DNA of 51,808 nt from Christensenellaceae bacterium. GTDB taxonomy: Bacteria > Bacillota > Clostridia > Christensenellales > UBA1242. The position numbers and the translations under genes are program-made. The stretch is taken from assembly GCA_031262595.1 (NCBI GenBank), contig JAISHI010000020.1, positions 1 to 51,808 of the forward strand. The letters are read 5' to 3'. Below, in pieces: positions 42,003 through 48,996 of the stretch (positions within the stretch are counted from its first letter, which is position 1; each line of letters starts with the position of its first letter). The notes under the pieces are model-generated. The model saw nothing but the letters and a program-made list of their open reading frames with translations. It ran no database searches and had not been told where the DNA came from.

Positions 42003-42010
42003 ACTTACTT

Positions 42011-42040
42011 TTGACAAGCGCAATTACCCTATGTTAAAAT
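42011..42040 (+). promoter_or_regulatory. Promoter of the structured RNA / GIY-YIG gene
   Basis: TTGACA-18 bp-TAAAAT; transcription would start near 42047, at the base of the long stem. Confidence 0.75.
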
Positions 42041-42044
42041 GCGA

Positions 42045-42184
42045 TTGCGACACATTTCTAGCTTACTGGAAAGGATAACCCTTTTTGCCTACTCGGCGGG
42101 GGCTTCCACCTTTTCAGTAAGGAAGTGTGTCGCAACACGGGAGTTTTCGCAGTTAGGACTGCACTCCCGCAAGGGAGTGCTTTT
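42045..42184 (+). ncRNA. Structured leader RNA with terminator/antiterminator pair
   Basis: TTGCGACACATTTC (42045-42058) pairs with GAAGTGTGTCGCAA (42122-42135), and CTTACTGGAAAGG (42062-42074) with CCTTTTCAGTAAG (42109-42121): a 27-bp stem with a 3-nt bulge and a 34-nt GC-rich apical region. Then CGGGAGT (42138-42144) can pair with ACTCCCG (42163-42169), enclosing the GCAGT/ACTGC hairpin, or ACTCCCG can join the terminator GCACTCCC-GCAA-GGGAGTGC-TTTT (42161-42184). The two are mutually exclusive, as in riboswitches and attenuators. No known family recognised. Confidence 0.65.
42161..42184 (+). terminator. Intrinsic terminator before the GIY-YIG gene
   Basis: 8-bp GC-rich stem, GCAA tetraloop, then four Ts, 15 bp before the ATG. 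Confidence 0.75.
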
Positions 42185-42198
42185 ATAAGGGGGCGAAA

Positions 42199-42930
42199 AT
42201 GAACGAACAAAACTCGAAAGTAATTTATATACTTACAAATCCATCTTTTCCCGAATATGTAAAAATTGGGTATGCGGACAATCTCGAAAAACGATTAAGA
42301 GAGTTGAACGGTTCTTGTTGCACGCCATTTGCGTTCCGTGCATTTGCAACATATACCGTTGAATCTCGGCTCGCCGATTTAGATGTCCATACCATGATAG
42401 ATTCATTGAACCCTAAACTTCGTTCGATAGATTTTTTAGACGGTAAGGAACGCAAACGCGAGTTTTATGCTATCTCGCCTGAGAGTGCATACAAGATTTT
42501 ATTGACCATTGCTAAGATAAGTAATACGCGTGATAAGCTTAAAATCATTGCACCTACCGAAGCGGATAAAAAGAATATTATCTCTGCCGACATGATTCGT
42601 GAGAATAGCGAGAATGAACTCGACAACCAAGATTTAGATTTATCTTTGATAGCCAAAGACGATATTCTTTTTGCAACTGCTTTTATCGACAAATGCAAAA
42701 TCCCTGCAAACTTTTTGTCGTCCGTAAGGTTTGCAGTCATAAATGGCAAAAGTTATGCTCCAAAATATACCGTAGCGGTTGCATATCTTCATACTCATGG
42801 GGTCAATGAAAATGAAATTGCCAACAAAATTTCGCGCGATAAATTGCTCGGGCGCTTTCGAACTCATAATGCTATTATACTCCTAAAAACCCTTGGCTTT
42901 TATATCGAGAACAAAAGCACCGCGGAATAA
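42199..42930 (+). CDS. GIY-YIG (T5orf172-type) nuclease-family protein
   Basis: A 243-aa protein. The N-terminal domain (about 8-105) fits the T5orf172/MUG113 branch of GIY-YIG nucleases: VIYILTNPSFPEYVKIGYAD, LEKRLRELNGS, VHTMI and REFYAIS, with the conserved Tyr, Arg and Glu-like positions. The C-terminal half (about 130-243) is unrecognised and helical. The ribosome site aagggggcg precedes the ATG. Expression probably depends on the attenuator-like RNA upstream. On a mobile element such a protein could serve DNA transactions, regulation or phage defence; no activity is proven. Confidence 0.78.
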   Translation: MNEQNSKVIYILTNPSFPEYVKIGYADNLEKRLRELNGSCCTPFAFRAFATYTVESRLADLDVHTMIDSLNPKLRSIDFLDGKERKREFYAISPESAYKILLTIAKISNTRDKLKIIAPTEADKKNIISADMIRENSENELDNQDLDLSLIAKDDILFATAFIDKCKIPANFLSSVRFAVINGKSYAPKYTVAVAYLHTHGVNENEIANKISRDKLLGRFRTHNAIILLKTLGFYIENKSTAE

Positions 42931-43173
42931 CATCGCCGTGTCGCCTTGTAATTTGAACTGTGTGCGATTTTAAGGCGTTCGTGCGGATATTTTGCCAATT
43001 TCGCGGTGTCCGCCGTTAGAGCCTACCCTATGCGGTTATCTTGTATTTCATGGTGTTTTTGTATTGGCTATGGCTATCGCCGTTTTAGGTCGTTTTGCTC
43101 AGCGGAAAAGGCTCGTTTTGTAGTTGTTTTCATCGCTATTTCGGCGCAAACCGTATTGCTTTCATGAGCGCTT
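42931..43173. other. Intergenic region between convergent genes, nothing identified
   Basis: 243 bp between the GIY-YIG and HD hydrolase genes. No open frame of note, no clear terminator and no repeat was seen. Confidence 0.5.
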
Positions 43174-43944
43174 TCAACCGTTAAAAACTAGATTATAATA
43201 CTTCTTTAATTTTTGATATGGTGAAAACTCGCCCATGTCGAGCGATTTTATAACTCCGTCATAATACCATTGCAGTTCGCGCTTGCTTGCATTAAATCGT
43301 GTCCATACATACTCACCGCAATCTAACCAATCGTAATAAATACTTATGATGTTAGATAGTTTGTCCGCACACGCAATTTGTTTAATTGGCATGCTTGCGG
43401 TCTTTAATCGGTCAATGGTGGCTTGTTTGCGCTCCTGCCATGATTTAGATTTATCCTCGCTCTCGCCCTTAACCATATCCGCAATCTCTTTGCCAAATAA
43501 TTTTTCAATGTCGTTTTGAGTGGCGGTCGTGTCTTCTATGGTGTCGTGTAAAATGCCCGCCACTATCGTTTTATAATCACAACCCGCGCTCGATAAAATC
43601 TTCGCCACTTCCATAATGTGTGAAATATAAGGGGTTTGGGTGCCTTTGCGTATTTGGTCTTTGTGCTGTATCGTTGCGTATTGTATGGCGCGGTGTAAAA
43701 TAAGGTCAGGGTCGTCTTCATGTCGAGATATAAAGGCTTTCGCTTCTTTCCATGTGATTTCCTCTTGTTCGTCCACTCGAAAAGAACCGTAGTCGTGTCT
43801 TGCATCTTCCAAGTCCAAATCCCACTTTGGCTTTGATACCCACTTTCCGTCTATATACCATTCGTATGGTTGGGCTAAACGTTGGCTTGCGTTTCTGGCT
43901 ATTTGCTTTGACATTACAAAATATCGATAATCCTTTTCATCCAT
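43174..43944 (-). CDS. HD-domain hydrolase of the RelA/SpoT type
   Basis: A 256-aa protein with the SpoT-like hydrolase fold: YISHIMEVAKILSSAG (first His), AGILHDTIEDTTATQNDIEK (the HD pair plus ED), and ACADKLSNI (last Asp). It lacks a synthetase domain, so it resembles a small alarmone hydrolase that would degrade (p)ppGpp or a related nucleotide. The first 85 residues are a separate unknown region (YEWYIDGKWVSKPKWDLDLE). Start MDEKDYRYFV at 43944 is favoured over 43986; the exact start is unsure. Cargo of the element; substrate not shown. Confidence 0.78.
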   Translation of the reverse strand: MDEKDYRYFVMSKQIARNASQRLAQPYEWYIDGKWVSKPKWDLDLEDARHDYGSFRVDEQEEITWKEAKAFISRHEDDPDLILHRAIQYATIQHKDQIRKGTQTPYISHIMEVAKILSSAGCDYKTIVAGILHDTIEDTTATQNDIEKLFGKEIADMVKGESEDKSKSWQERKQATIDRLKTASMPIKQIACADKLSNIISIYYDWLDCGEYVWTRFNASKRELQWYYDGVIKSLDMGEFSPYQKLKKYYNLVFNG

Positions 43945-44114
43945 GTTATAATCATAAAATGAAAACAACCGTAAGTCAATTCGCATTATGCTTTGGGGGA
44001 ATCAAATCGTTTTCGGACGCTTCGCTATAATTTTCATTCTTCATAACTAATATGGTTTCCACGGCATTAACATAATTTAAACAGTTTAAGTTTGCAATAT
44101 AATATCACTGCTAG

Positions 44115-44156
44115 CATGCTATATATAATAAACAACATGCTATATATAATAAACAA
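44115..44156 (+). repeat. Perfect 21-bp tandem repeat, two copies
   Basis: Two adjacent identical units starting catgctatatataataaaca; each includes TATAAT. They lie 15 bp past the stop of the reverse-strand 44171 gene, possibly iterons or promoter duplications. Confidence 0.85.
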
Positions 44157-44170
44157 AATGAAACGCATTC

Positions 44171-44713
44171 TCACCTTTTTTCGCTTTCTTTTTCATTTGT
44201 ATCCCACCAAAATGAGTTCGTATCCCAAAAGTCGACTTGGCTATGTTTCCCTTTGTCTAAAAAATACTTCATAGCAACACGAACCGTATTTAATGCGGTA
44301 AGACTTATTTCGTAAATACGCCTAAATCGATAATGATTGCAACCGTATTGGTCTTGTCTTGACGGTGTGTAGCCATTATAATATCTAATCATGCCAAGGT
44401 CTTTTAATTTCTTAACATTTGACTGCAACATCCCTGGTTTTATGTTCGCTTTTTTCCAACGGCTTGACGCAACCCAAAAAGTGTTCTTAGTATCCTCTTG
44501 CCCATAATTGATTAGCCAATAATTATTGCAAAGAACGCAATATACTCTTGCCATATTGAACGCCGTCACGGCGTTTGTTCTGGACGACTTTGGTTTTGTT
44601 GCATTTAACCATTGCTCAAACGCATTTTGCAAAATATATGGTTGTATAGCACCACCCGTGCATTCCTTTTGCATTTGCAATAACTCATTTCTAATTTTCT
44701 CATATAATTCCAT
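44171..44713 (-). CDS. Unknown protein of the element, possible winged-helix
   Basis: A 180-aa soluble, basic protein, not recognised. The segment MLQSNVKKLKDLGMIRYYNG resembles the recognition helix and wing of a winged-helix DNA-binding domain (about 90-120). Further parts, such as RTNAVTAFNMARVYCVLCNN, are helical. The ribosome site ttaaggagaaattta sets the start. As the last gene before attR it might be a replication or control protein; no proof. Confidence 0.6.
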   Translation of the reverse strand: MELYEKIRNELLQMQKECTGGAIQPYILQNAFEQWLNATKPKSSRTNAVTAFNMARVYCVLCNNYWLINYGQEDTKNTFWVASSRWKKANIKPGMLQSNVKKLKDLGMIRYYNGYTPSRQDQYGCNHYRFRRIYEISLTALNTVRVAMKYFLDKGKHSQVDFWDTNSFWWDTNEKESEKR

Positions 44714-44911
44714 TTTAAATTTCTCCTTAATTTTTTAAGGAAAATCGACTATCAAAATTTCATACTTTTTCCATAGATGTTTTCTAAACGAAATTATTTC
44801 TTTCAAAAATCACCACGCAATACAAAAGTTGCTTCTTTACAAACCAAAAATTACTGCTGTAAAACGCGACTAGAAGCGCATTTAGGAGCGTTTCAAACGC
44901 TACGTAAATAT
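44714..44911. other. attR-proximal arm of the element
   Basis: About 200 bp without a convincing gene. Contains the inverted repeat GCGTTT-C-AAACGC (about 44888-44900) next to attR, a plausible integrase or excisionase site. Confidence 0.4.
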
Positions 44912-44956
44912 CTTCTAAGGCGGTGGTCGCGTGTTCGAATCACGCCCAGAACGCCA
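44912..44956 (+). pseudogene. 3' part of the disrupted tRNA-Arg(TCT) gene; attR
   Basis: CTTCTAA-GGCGG-TGGTC-GCGTG-TTCGAAT-CACGC-CCAGAAC-G-CCA: anticodon loop (shared 7 bp), anticodon 3' strand, variable loop, T arm, acceptor 3' strand, discriminator and CCA. Every stem pairs with the fragment at 39568-39606 (acceptor GTTCTGG/CCAGAAC, anticodon TCGCC/GGCGG). No promoter of its own. Confidence 0.92.
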
Positions 44957-45002
44957 TGCGCCAAACATTAGACAAAAACGAGCCAAACATGCTAATTTTA
45001 AC

Positions 45003-45464
45003 GGCGTGGGGTTTGTTTCGAAGATTTTAATTAGCGAAATTACTTGCCCGAAGTTTAGCGGGCTTTTTAAAAAGTTAAATATTCCGCCGCGCGCGGAAAT
45101 CGCCGAAAATTTAGCGATCAACGCGCCCGACGGATTTATATTCGTTCGAACCGGCGATCGCGACTTATATTTCGTCGATTTAAACTTTATCGAAACGTTT
45201 AAGTTCGCGATAATTACATCAAAGTTTCATGTCATAGGTTCGGTAGATTATCGCGTTTTAGACGCCGAACTTTATATAACGAACGCGATAACGAAGGGCG
45301 CAAAAAGTTTTAAAGACGAGATGCGAAAGATTATTATCGAATCCTTTTATATCGCGGCGAATGGGGGGCAAGAAAACGCCGCCTTAACTCAAAAAATGCA
45401 AAACATCTCGTCAAAATGGTTCGAAAAGCTCGGCGTTGAGGTCGTCGACATTAGGATAGATTAA
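45003..45464 (+). CDS. Unknown protein downstream of attR
   Basis: A 153-aa protein, not recognised. The frame is open back through the tRNA fragment, so the start is unsure; GTG at 45003 is the first plausible start after the tRNA. Segments: IPPRAEIAENLAINAPDGFI, FVRTGDRDLYFVDLNFIETF, KFHVIGSVDYRVLDAELYIT and a helical C-terminus. No membrane part or signal. Codon use (gcg, aaagttt) matches the core genome, so it likely belongs to the chromosome, not the element. Confidence 0.6.
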   Translation, partial: GVGFVSKILISEITCPKFSGLFKKLNIPPRAEIAENLAINAPDGFIFVRTGDRDLYFVDLNFIETFKFAIITSKFHVIGSVDYRVLDAELYITNAITKGAKSFKDEMRKIIIESFYIAANGGQENAALTQKMQNISSKWFEKLGVEVVDIRID

Positions 45465-45497
45465 CAAATATTGAAAAACGCGCAACGAATTAAAAGC

Positions 45498-45527
45498 TTG
45501 ACAAATTCCGCGGGCATGTGATAATAT
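45498..45527 (+). promoter_or_regulatory. Promoter of the 45533 gene (leaderless)
   Basis: TTGACA-18 bp-TAATAT, 5 nt before ATG at 45533; GATAAT two bases earlier would give 16-bp spacing. Confidence 0.6.
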
Positions 45528-45532
45528 TAAGT

Positions 45533-46645
45533 ATGAAAACTTATAAAATAGACGATTTGGACGATTTAGAAAATGAAATAAAATTTTTAGAAAAAGATAT
45601 CGAGTCGAAGGCGGCTACAATAAAGATAAAAGCTGAAGAAATGCTCGCTTTTTATGAGGATATAGCGCAATACTTGGACCCACAAAAATTGGCGTTAGCG
45701 GAAACCGGTAAAGATGCATTTGGTTATGATATCGTGGAGTCACAGTATGTATTTAACTCTGCGCAAGTCAATCGCGCCATGGTTGGGAATTTAAAAAACG
45801 TCTTGTCTACGCTCGATAATAAATCGGGTTCCGAACTGTCATGGGCTGAGCTTATAAAAAAGTATGAGGTCTCTTGCTTCGAAAAAGACAGCAACGCGGC
45901 GTCAAAAAACAATCCAAATATATATATAAAAATACTCAAACATGAACTAGCGGGCGGGAACGATTTATTAGAGGATTACCTAAGGATGCGCACCGAGAAT
46001 TACGAGCATTTGTATATGGGTTATTTAGACAAACCACTAAAAAAACCCGAGAAAATAGAAAGCTTCACGGAATTACTTACACGTGGTGACGAGAACTATA
46101 ATAACGAAGTCAACCGAATCTCCGATATAATTAACGAAGGCGACCTTGATGTTATAACAAGAATGGCTGAAAATTATTTGGCGGAACGTTTACCGGAAAA
46201 TTGGGGCGGCATCGAGCAACGAAAAGAGGTAATACGACTATATGGTGATGTAGACGAATTGACTGCCGCCGTTTACGAGCGTAAACAACTCCAAAAGCAA
46301 CAAAAAAAGTTAGAGCAAGAGCGCGAGCAAGTGTTAAAGGAACAACAAGAGGCGACCGAGAGAGAAGCTGCGGAAGCAGCAAAACCACTTAATGTCTTTG
46401 AACAAAAAATGCAAGAGCGCGAACAAGCATTAAGGGCGCGCCGAGAGCGGGAACCAGAACCACAACCAGCGGAACTCGAGGAAAAGCCTACAAAACCAAC
46501 AAGAACACAGCCCGAGGAACTCGAGAACGAATCCAAAGAATCAGCAAAAACGCCAATTAGCTTTCTCAAACGTCAAATGTTAAGGCTAAAACCAAAATCA
46601 ACGGCGCAACGAGAAACGCAACAAGATGATGGCATAACGAAATAA
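45533..46645 (+). CDS. Unknown protein with coiled-coil and charged C-terminus
   Basis: A 370-aa soluble protein, not recognised. An N-terminal coiled coil (about 1-35, DDLDDLENEIKFLEKDIES), a central helical region, then a long Gln/Glu/Arg coiled coil (about 248-295, QLQKQQKKLEQEREQ) and a disordered Pro/Glu/Lys tail. I chose ATG at 45533 because the -10 lies directly upstream of it and inside the longer frame starting at 45518. No signal peptide. Monocistronic. Confidence 0.7.
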   Translation: MKTYKIDDLDDLENEIKFLEKDIESKAATIKIKAEEMLAFYEDIAQYLDPQKLALAETGKDAFGYDIVESQYVFNSAQVNRAMVGNLKNVLSTLDNKSGSELSWAELIKKYEVSCFEKDSNAASKNNPNIYIKILKHELAGGNDLLEDYLRMRTENYEHLYMGYLDKPLKKPEKIESFTELLTRGDENYNNEVNRISDIINEGDLDVITRMAENYLAERLPENWGGIEQRKEVIRLYGDVDELTAAVYERKQLQKQQKKLEQEREQVLKEQQEATEREAAEAAKPLNVFEQKMQEREQALRARREREPEPQPAELEEKPTKPTRTQPEELENESKESAKTPISFLKRQMLRLKPKSTAQRETQQDDGITK

Positions 46646-46669
46646 CCCGACATGACTTCGATTAAATAT

Positions 46670-47056
46670 TTAAAATAAATTAACCAACTTCTTTTTCGCG
46701 CCGTTTTCGATTGCGAGGAAACGCTTGTTATTTTGCCGCGCTAATAAAATTTTTAAATCCTCGAACTCGAACGAGGTTAAAACCTCCGCCTCGCCGCTTG
46801 GTTTTTCTTTTTTCGGCAATTTAATTAAAAACTCACCCGCGATTAGCGGCTTGACGGAATAGTCGCCCGCTCGGATAGGGTTCGCGAAATTATTCCCGTC
46901 GAAATTATCCGTATTTAAAATAAACTCGCCGTCAGCGGTTTTTAAAGTTAGGTCTGCGCCGCGAAACCATTTAATCTTAAAGGGCGCGGCGACTTCTAGA
47001 TTATTATTAACTAAAACCCGCCCCTCATAATCGACGTTAAACAAAACGAAATCCAT
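46670..47056 (-). CDS. Unknown small beta-rich protein
   Basis: A 128-aa protein, not recognised, starting MDFVLFNVDYEGRVLVNNNL. Alternating short strands (GEFILNTDNFDG, AGEFLIKLPKKEKPSGE) and no membrane segment. It converges with the coiled-coil gene. No clear Shine-Dalgarno; a TAAATA string sits just upstream. Confidence 0.55.
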   Translation of the reverse strand: MDFVLFNVDYEGRVLVNNNLEVAAPFKIKWFRGADLTLKTADGEFILNTDNFDGNNFANPIRAGDYSVKPLIAGEFLIKLPKKEKPSGEAEVLTSFEFEDLKILLARQNNKRFLAIENGAKKKLVNLF

Positions 47057-47080
47057 TAACTATTTAAATGTTGAAAACAG

Positions 47081-47131
47081 GGGCGATACTACCCCCAATA
47101 ATTTCGAGACAAAATTATATTGGGGTAGCCC
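47081..47131. repeat. Imperfect inverted repeat between two reverse-strand genes
   Basis: GGGC...CTACCCCCAATAATTT (47081-47104) faces AAAATTATATTGGGGTAGCCC (47111-47131). It could be a terminator for the 47182 gene, but it has no clean T-run after it. Confidence 0.55.
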
Positions 47132-47181
47132 ACAAATTAAATGCGTGTCTTTTGCGCATAGCGAAAAATATAAATTTTATA

Positions 47182-48288
47182 TTATAAACTTGGCGCAAGT
47201 TCTTCGTTAGATTGTTGTTTTGGGTTTATTTTTCCTAATAAGGCTTCTTTTATTTCTTCTAACTTGTGGTCTATTGTATATGGGGCACCTTGCACAAAAT
47301 CTTCGTGCTCAAAACCGTCCGCATACAATAGAACATCCCATGAGTTACTGTGCCTTTGTTGAAACTCTTTTATCGCTTTTGGGTTATTAATCATCCAACT
47401 GTCAAGATATTTACAAAATTCTCTATTTGACGTCGTCGCCGCCGCCCAAAATTCCGCTTTATTTTCTACTTTAGATAGCACAAACAACAGAAACTCCTCG
47501 TTGCCTGGATCGCGCTCACCTTGCTCCCTGTTATTTATGTAGCTTCCAAATTGATTGAACCATAAACCCGTTGTTGACGATCCTAATCCCAAACACGCAT
47601 CACCTAGTGTATGAAGAGCAACCTCCGCAAATGCTTCCGCGCACCCTTCGTCGGTAAGCTCCTCATGGCCGTCAAGCAAAGCCTTTATAACTACATCGAC
47701 TGCATCATTATGAAGCCGTCTATCAATGACTACCCCACCCAATCCAATTGAAGATAGTTCGTTGAGAGTTATTGTGGCAAACCTTACATTTAGCAATCCA
47801 ACAATATCTTCTATGTATTTTGCATTAAACGGCATTTGGTTTGCAACCTCATCGCTAGCGTATGCTGCGGCAAAACCACGAACAAATCGTGCGCTCCTAC
47901 GCTCCTCGGCTGATGACAAAGGTTCAGTCTTAGCACGCTGCATGTCGGCGTCTTCACGCAAAATCTCTGCTTTGTCTTCACGCCAACGCTTTCCGTTTAT
48001 ATTAAAGGATACTCCATTTACGAATTCTCGCATATAAAAATCTTTTAACCAATTATATAGCGCGCCTTTTTGCCTAGTTGGGTCTGTTGTTTTATTCGCA
48101 TAGGTCTCGTTATCCCAAATAGCTCCTTTATCTTTATAACTATCCGAAATTACAATTTCTTTTTGAACAGCATCCGAATGCGAATCTGCTCGAGATGGCC
48201 TTGTGGAACAACTGCTCATTGGCGCTCCCGTCGCCAAGGTTAGTGCCGCAGTAGTGACAACTGTTGGAATAAGACTCTTTAGTTTCAT
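47182..48288 (-). CDS. Unknown exported (lipo)protein
   Basis: A 368-aa protein with an N-terminal signal segment (LIPTVVTTAALTLATGA) followed by MSSC, a weak lipobox, so it is exported and perhaps lipidated. The mature part is helical with no known motif (GKRWREDKAEILREDADMQR, FAEVALHTLGDACLGLG). I chose ATG at 48288, 5 nt after gaaggag, over 48303, which would lie before that site. Its promoter has a G8 tract in the spacer. Codon use is AT-rich and unlike the core genes. Confidence 0.7.
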   Translation of the reverse strand: MKLKSLIPTVVTTAALTLATGAPMSSCSTRPSRADSHSDAVQKEIVISDSYKDKGAIWDNETYANKTTDPTRQKGALYNWLKDFYMREFVNGVSFNINGKRWREDKAEILREDADMQRAKTEPLSSAEERRSARFVRGFAAAYASDEVANQMPFNAKYIEDIVGLLNVRFATITLNELSSIGLGGVVIDRRLHNDAVDVVIKALLDGHEELTDEGCAEAFAEVALHTLGDACLGLGSSTTGLWFNQFGSYINNREQGERDPGNEEFLLFVLSKVENKAEFWAAATTSNREFCKYLDSWMINNPKAIKEFQQRHSNSWDVLLYADGFEHEDFVQGAPYTIDHKLEEIKEALLGKINPKQQSNEELAPSL

Positions 48289-48342
48289 ATAAAACTCCTT
48301 CAAAATTCTATTTAATTAACTTTTATTGTTAATATAATTATT

Positions 48343-48371
48343 ATTATACCCCCCCCTCAACAGAAAGTCAA
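48343..48371 (-). promoter_or_regulatory. Promoter with an 8-G tract in the spacer
   Basis: TTGACT-17 bp-TATAAT on the reverse strand, the spacer ending in eight consecutive Gs (48349-48356) directly before the -10. Slippage would change the -35/-10 distance. Confidence 0.7.
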
Positions 48372-48422
48372 TACCCAATTTTAAATTTGCATAGCAAAAA
48401 ATTAAATGCACATCTTTTTGGC

Positions 48423-48451
48423 TTGTTATTTCGCGCCCCTTCTTATATAAT
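48423..48451 (+). promoter_or_regulatory. mrnC promoter (leaderless)
   Basis: TTGTTA-17 bp-TATAAT, 7 nt before ATG at 48459. Confidence 0.65.
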
Positions 48452-48458
48452 GTTTTCA

Positions 48459-48944
48459 ATGACAATCGAAAAAGACGGTTTTAAGGTTTTTGATGGGGGC
48501 GCGAAGAATGCGTTCCATTCGAAGTTGCAATACCCAGCGAGCGACTTCTCGCCGCTGACGTTGGCGTTTCTCGGCGACGCGGTTTGGTCGCATCTTATTA
48601 AGGGTGTCCTCGTTAGCGAGAACCCAACGGTCGCGGTCGGGAAGTTGCACCAAATGGCGACGGAAGTCGAAAACGCCCGCGCGCAAAGTTTTTTCATGGA
48701 AATAATAAAAGACGCGCTAACGCCCGAGGAGAAAGAACTCGCCCGAATGGCGCGCAACGCGTTTACGAATAACGTTCCTAAAAGCGCGAAGTTAAGCGAA
48801 TATAAGCGCGCAACCGCATTCGAGGCGATACTCGGCTATCATGAACTTTGCGACAACAGCGAACGGATTTGCGAAATCGCGAGCATGGTTTTCGACGTTA
48901 TTTGCGACGATGGCGACGGCGACGGCGGCACCGACAAAGAATAA
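48459..48944 (+). CDS. mrnC: Mini-ribonuclease 3
   Basis: RNase III catalytic domain without the dsRNA-binding domain; in Bacillus it matures 23S rRNA ends. The protein has 161 aa. Motifs LAFLGDAVWSHLIKGVL (DAV signature), ARMARNAFTNNVPKSAKL and EYKRATAFEAILGYHEL fit the family. ATG at 48459 (MTIEKDGFKV) is chosen over the longer frame at 48387 because the TATAAT box lies between them. RlmB follows after 52 bp, as is usual in Firmicutes. Confidence 0.93.
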   Translation: MTIEKDGFKVFDGGAKNAFHSKLQYPASDFSPLTLAFLGDAVWSHLIKGVLVSENPTVAVGKLHQMATEVENARAQSFFMEIIKDALTPEEKELARMARNAFTNNVPKSAKLSEYKRATAFEAILGYHELCDNSERICEIASMVFDVICDDGDGDGGTDKE

Positions 48945-48996
48945 AACCCACGCGCAAACAACAAAACCGCGAAAATTAAAAACAGGAGAAAACGAT

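Larger units (their letters stand above)
39600..44918. mobile_element. Integrative element of about 5.3 kb inside a tRNA-Arg anticodon loop
   Basis: Bounded by the 7-bp direct repeat CTTCTAA (39600-39606 and 44912-44918), which is the anticodon loop of the split tRNA-Arg. Contents: a complete tRNA-Arg(TCT), tyrosine integrase, excisionase-like and repressor-like genes, a structured RNA with a GIY-YIG gene, an HD hydrolase and an unknown protein. No structural phage, replication or conjugation genes were recognised, so it is a small integrative element or satellite. Excision across the repeats would give a 5312-bp circle and restore a perfect 77-nt tRNA gene. Confidence 0.9.

Noticed and set aside
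42045-42184. Structured RNA as 6S RNA, SRP RNA or tmRNA
   Set aside because: No tag peptide, no SRP tetraloop motif, no central 6S bubble; ends in a terminator directly before a gene.
39568-44956. Split tRNA as a trans-spliced or intron-containing tRNA
   Set aside because: Trans-split tRNAs are archaeal; the intervening 5.3 kb has integrase and attachment signs, and the 3' part lacks a promoter.
44931-45002. Start of the 45003 gene inside the tRNA 3' part
   Set aside because: That ATG-like start lies within tRNA sequence, giving an implausible Arg/His-rich leader.
48841-48996. Longer N-terminus for RlmB overlapping mrnC
   Set aside because: Low-complexity translation in the overlap; the ATG at 48997 has a Shine-Dalgarno and the family N-terminus.
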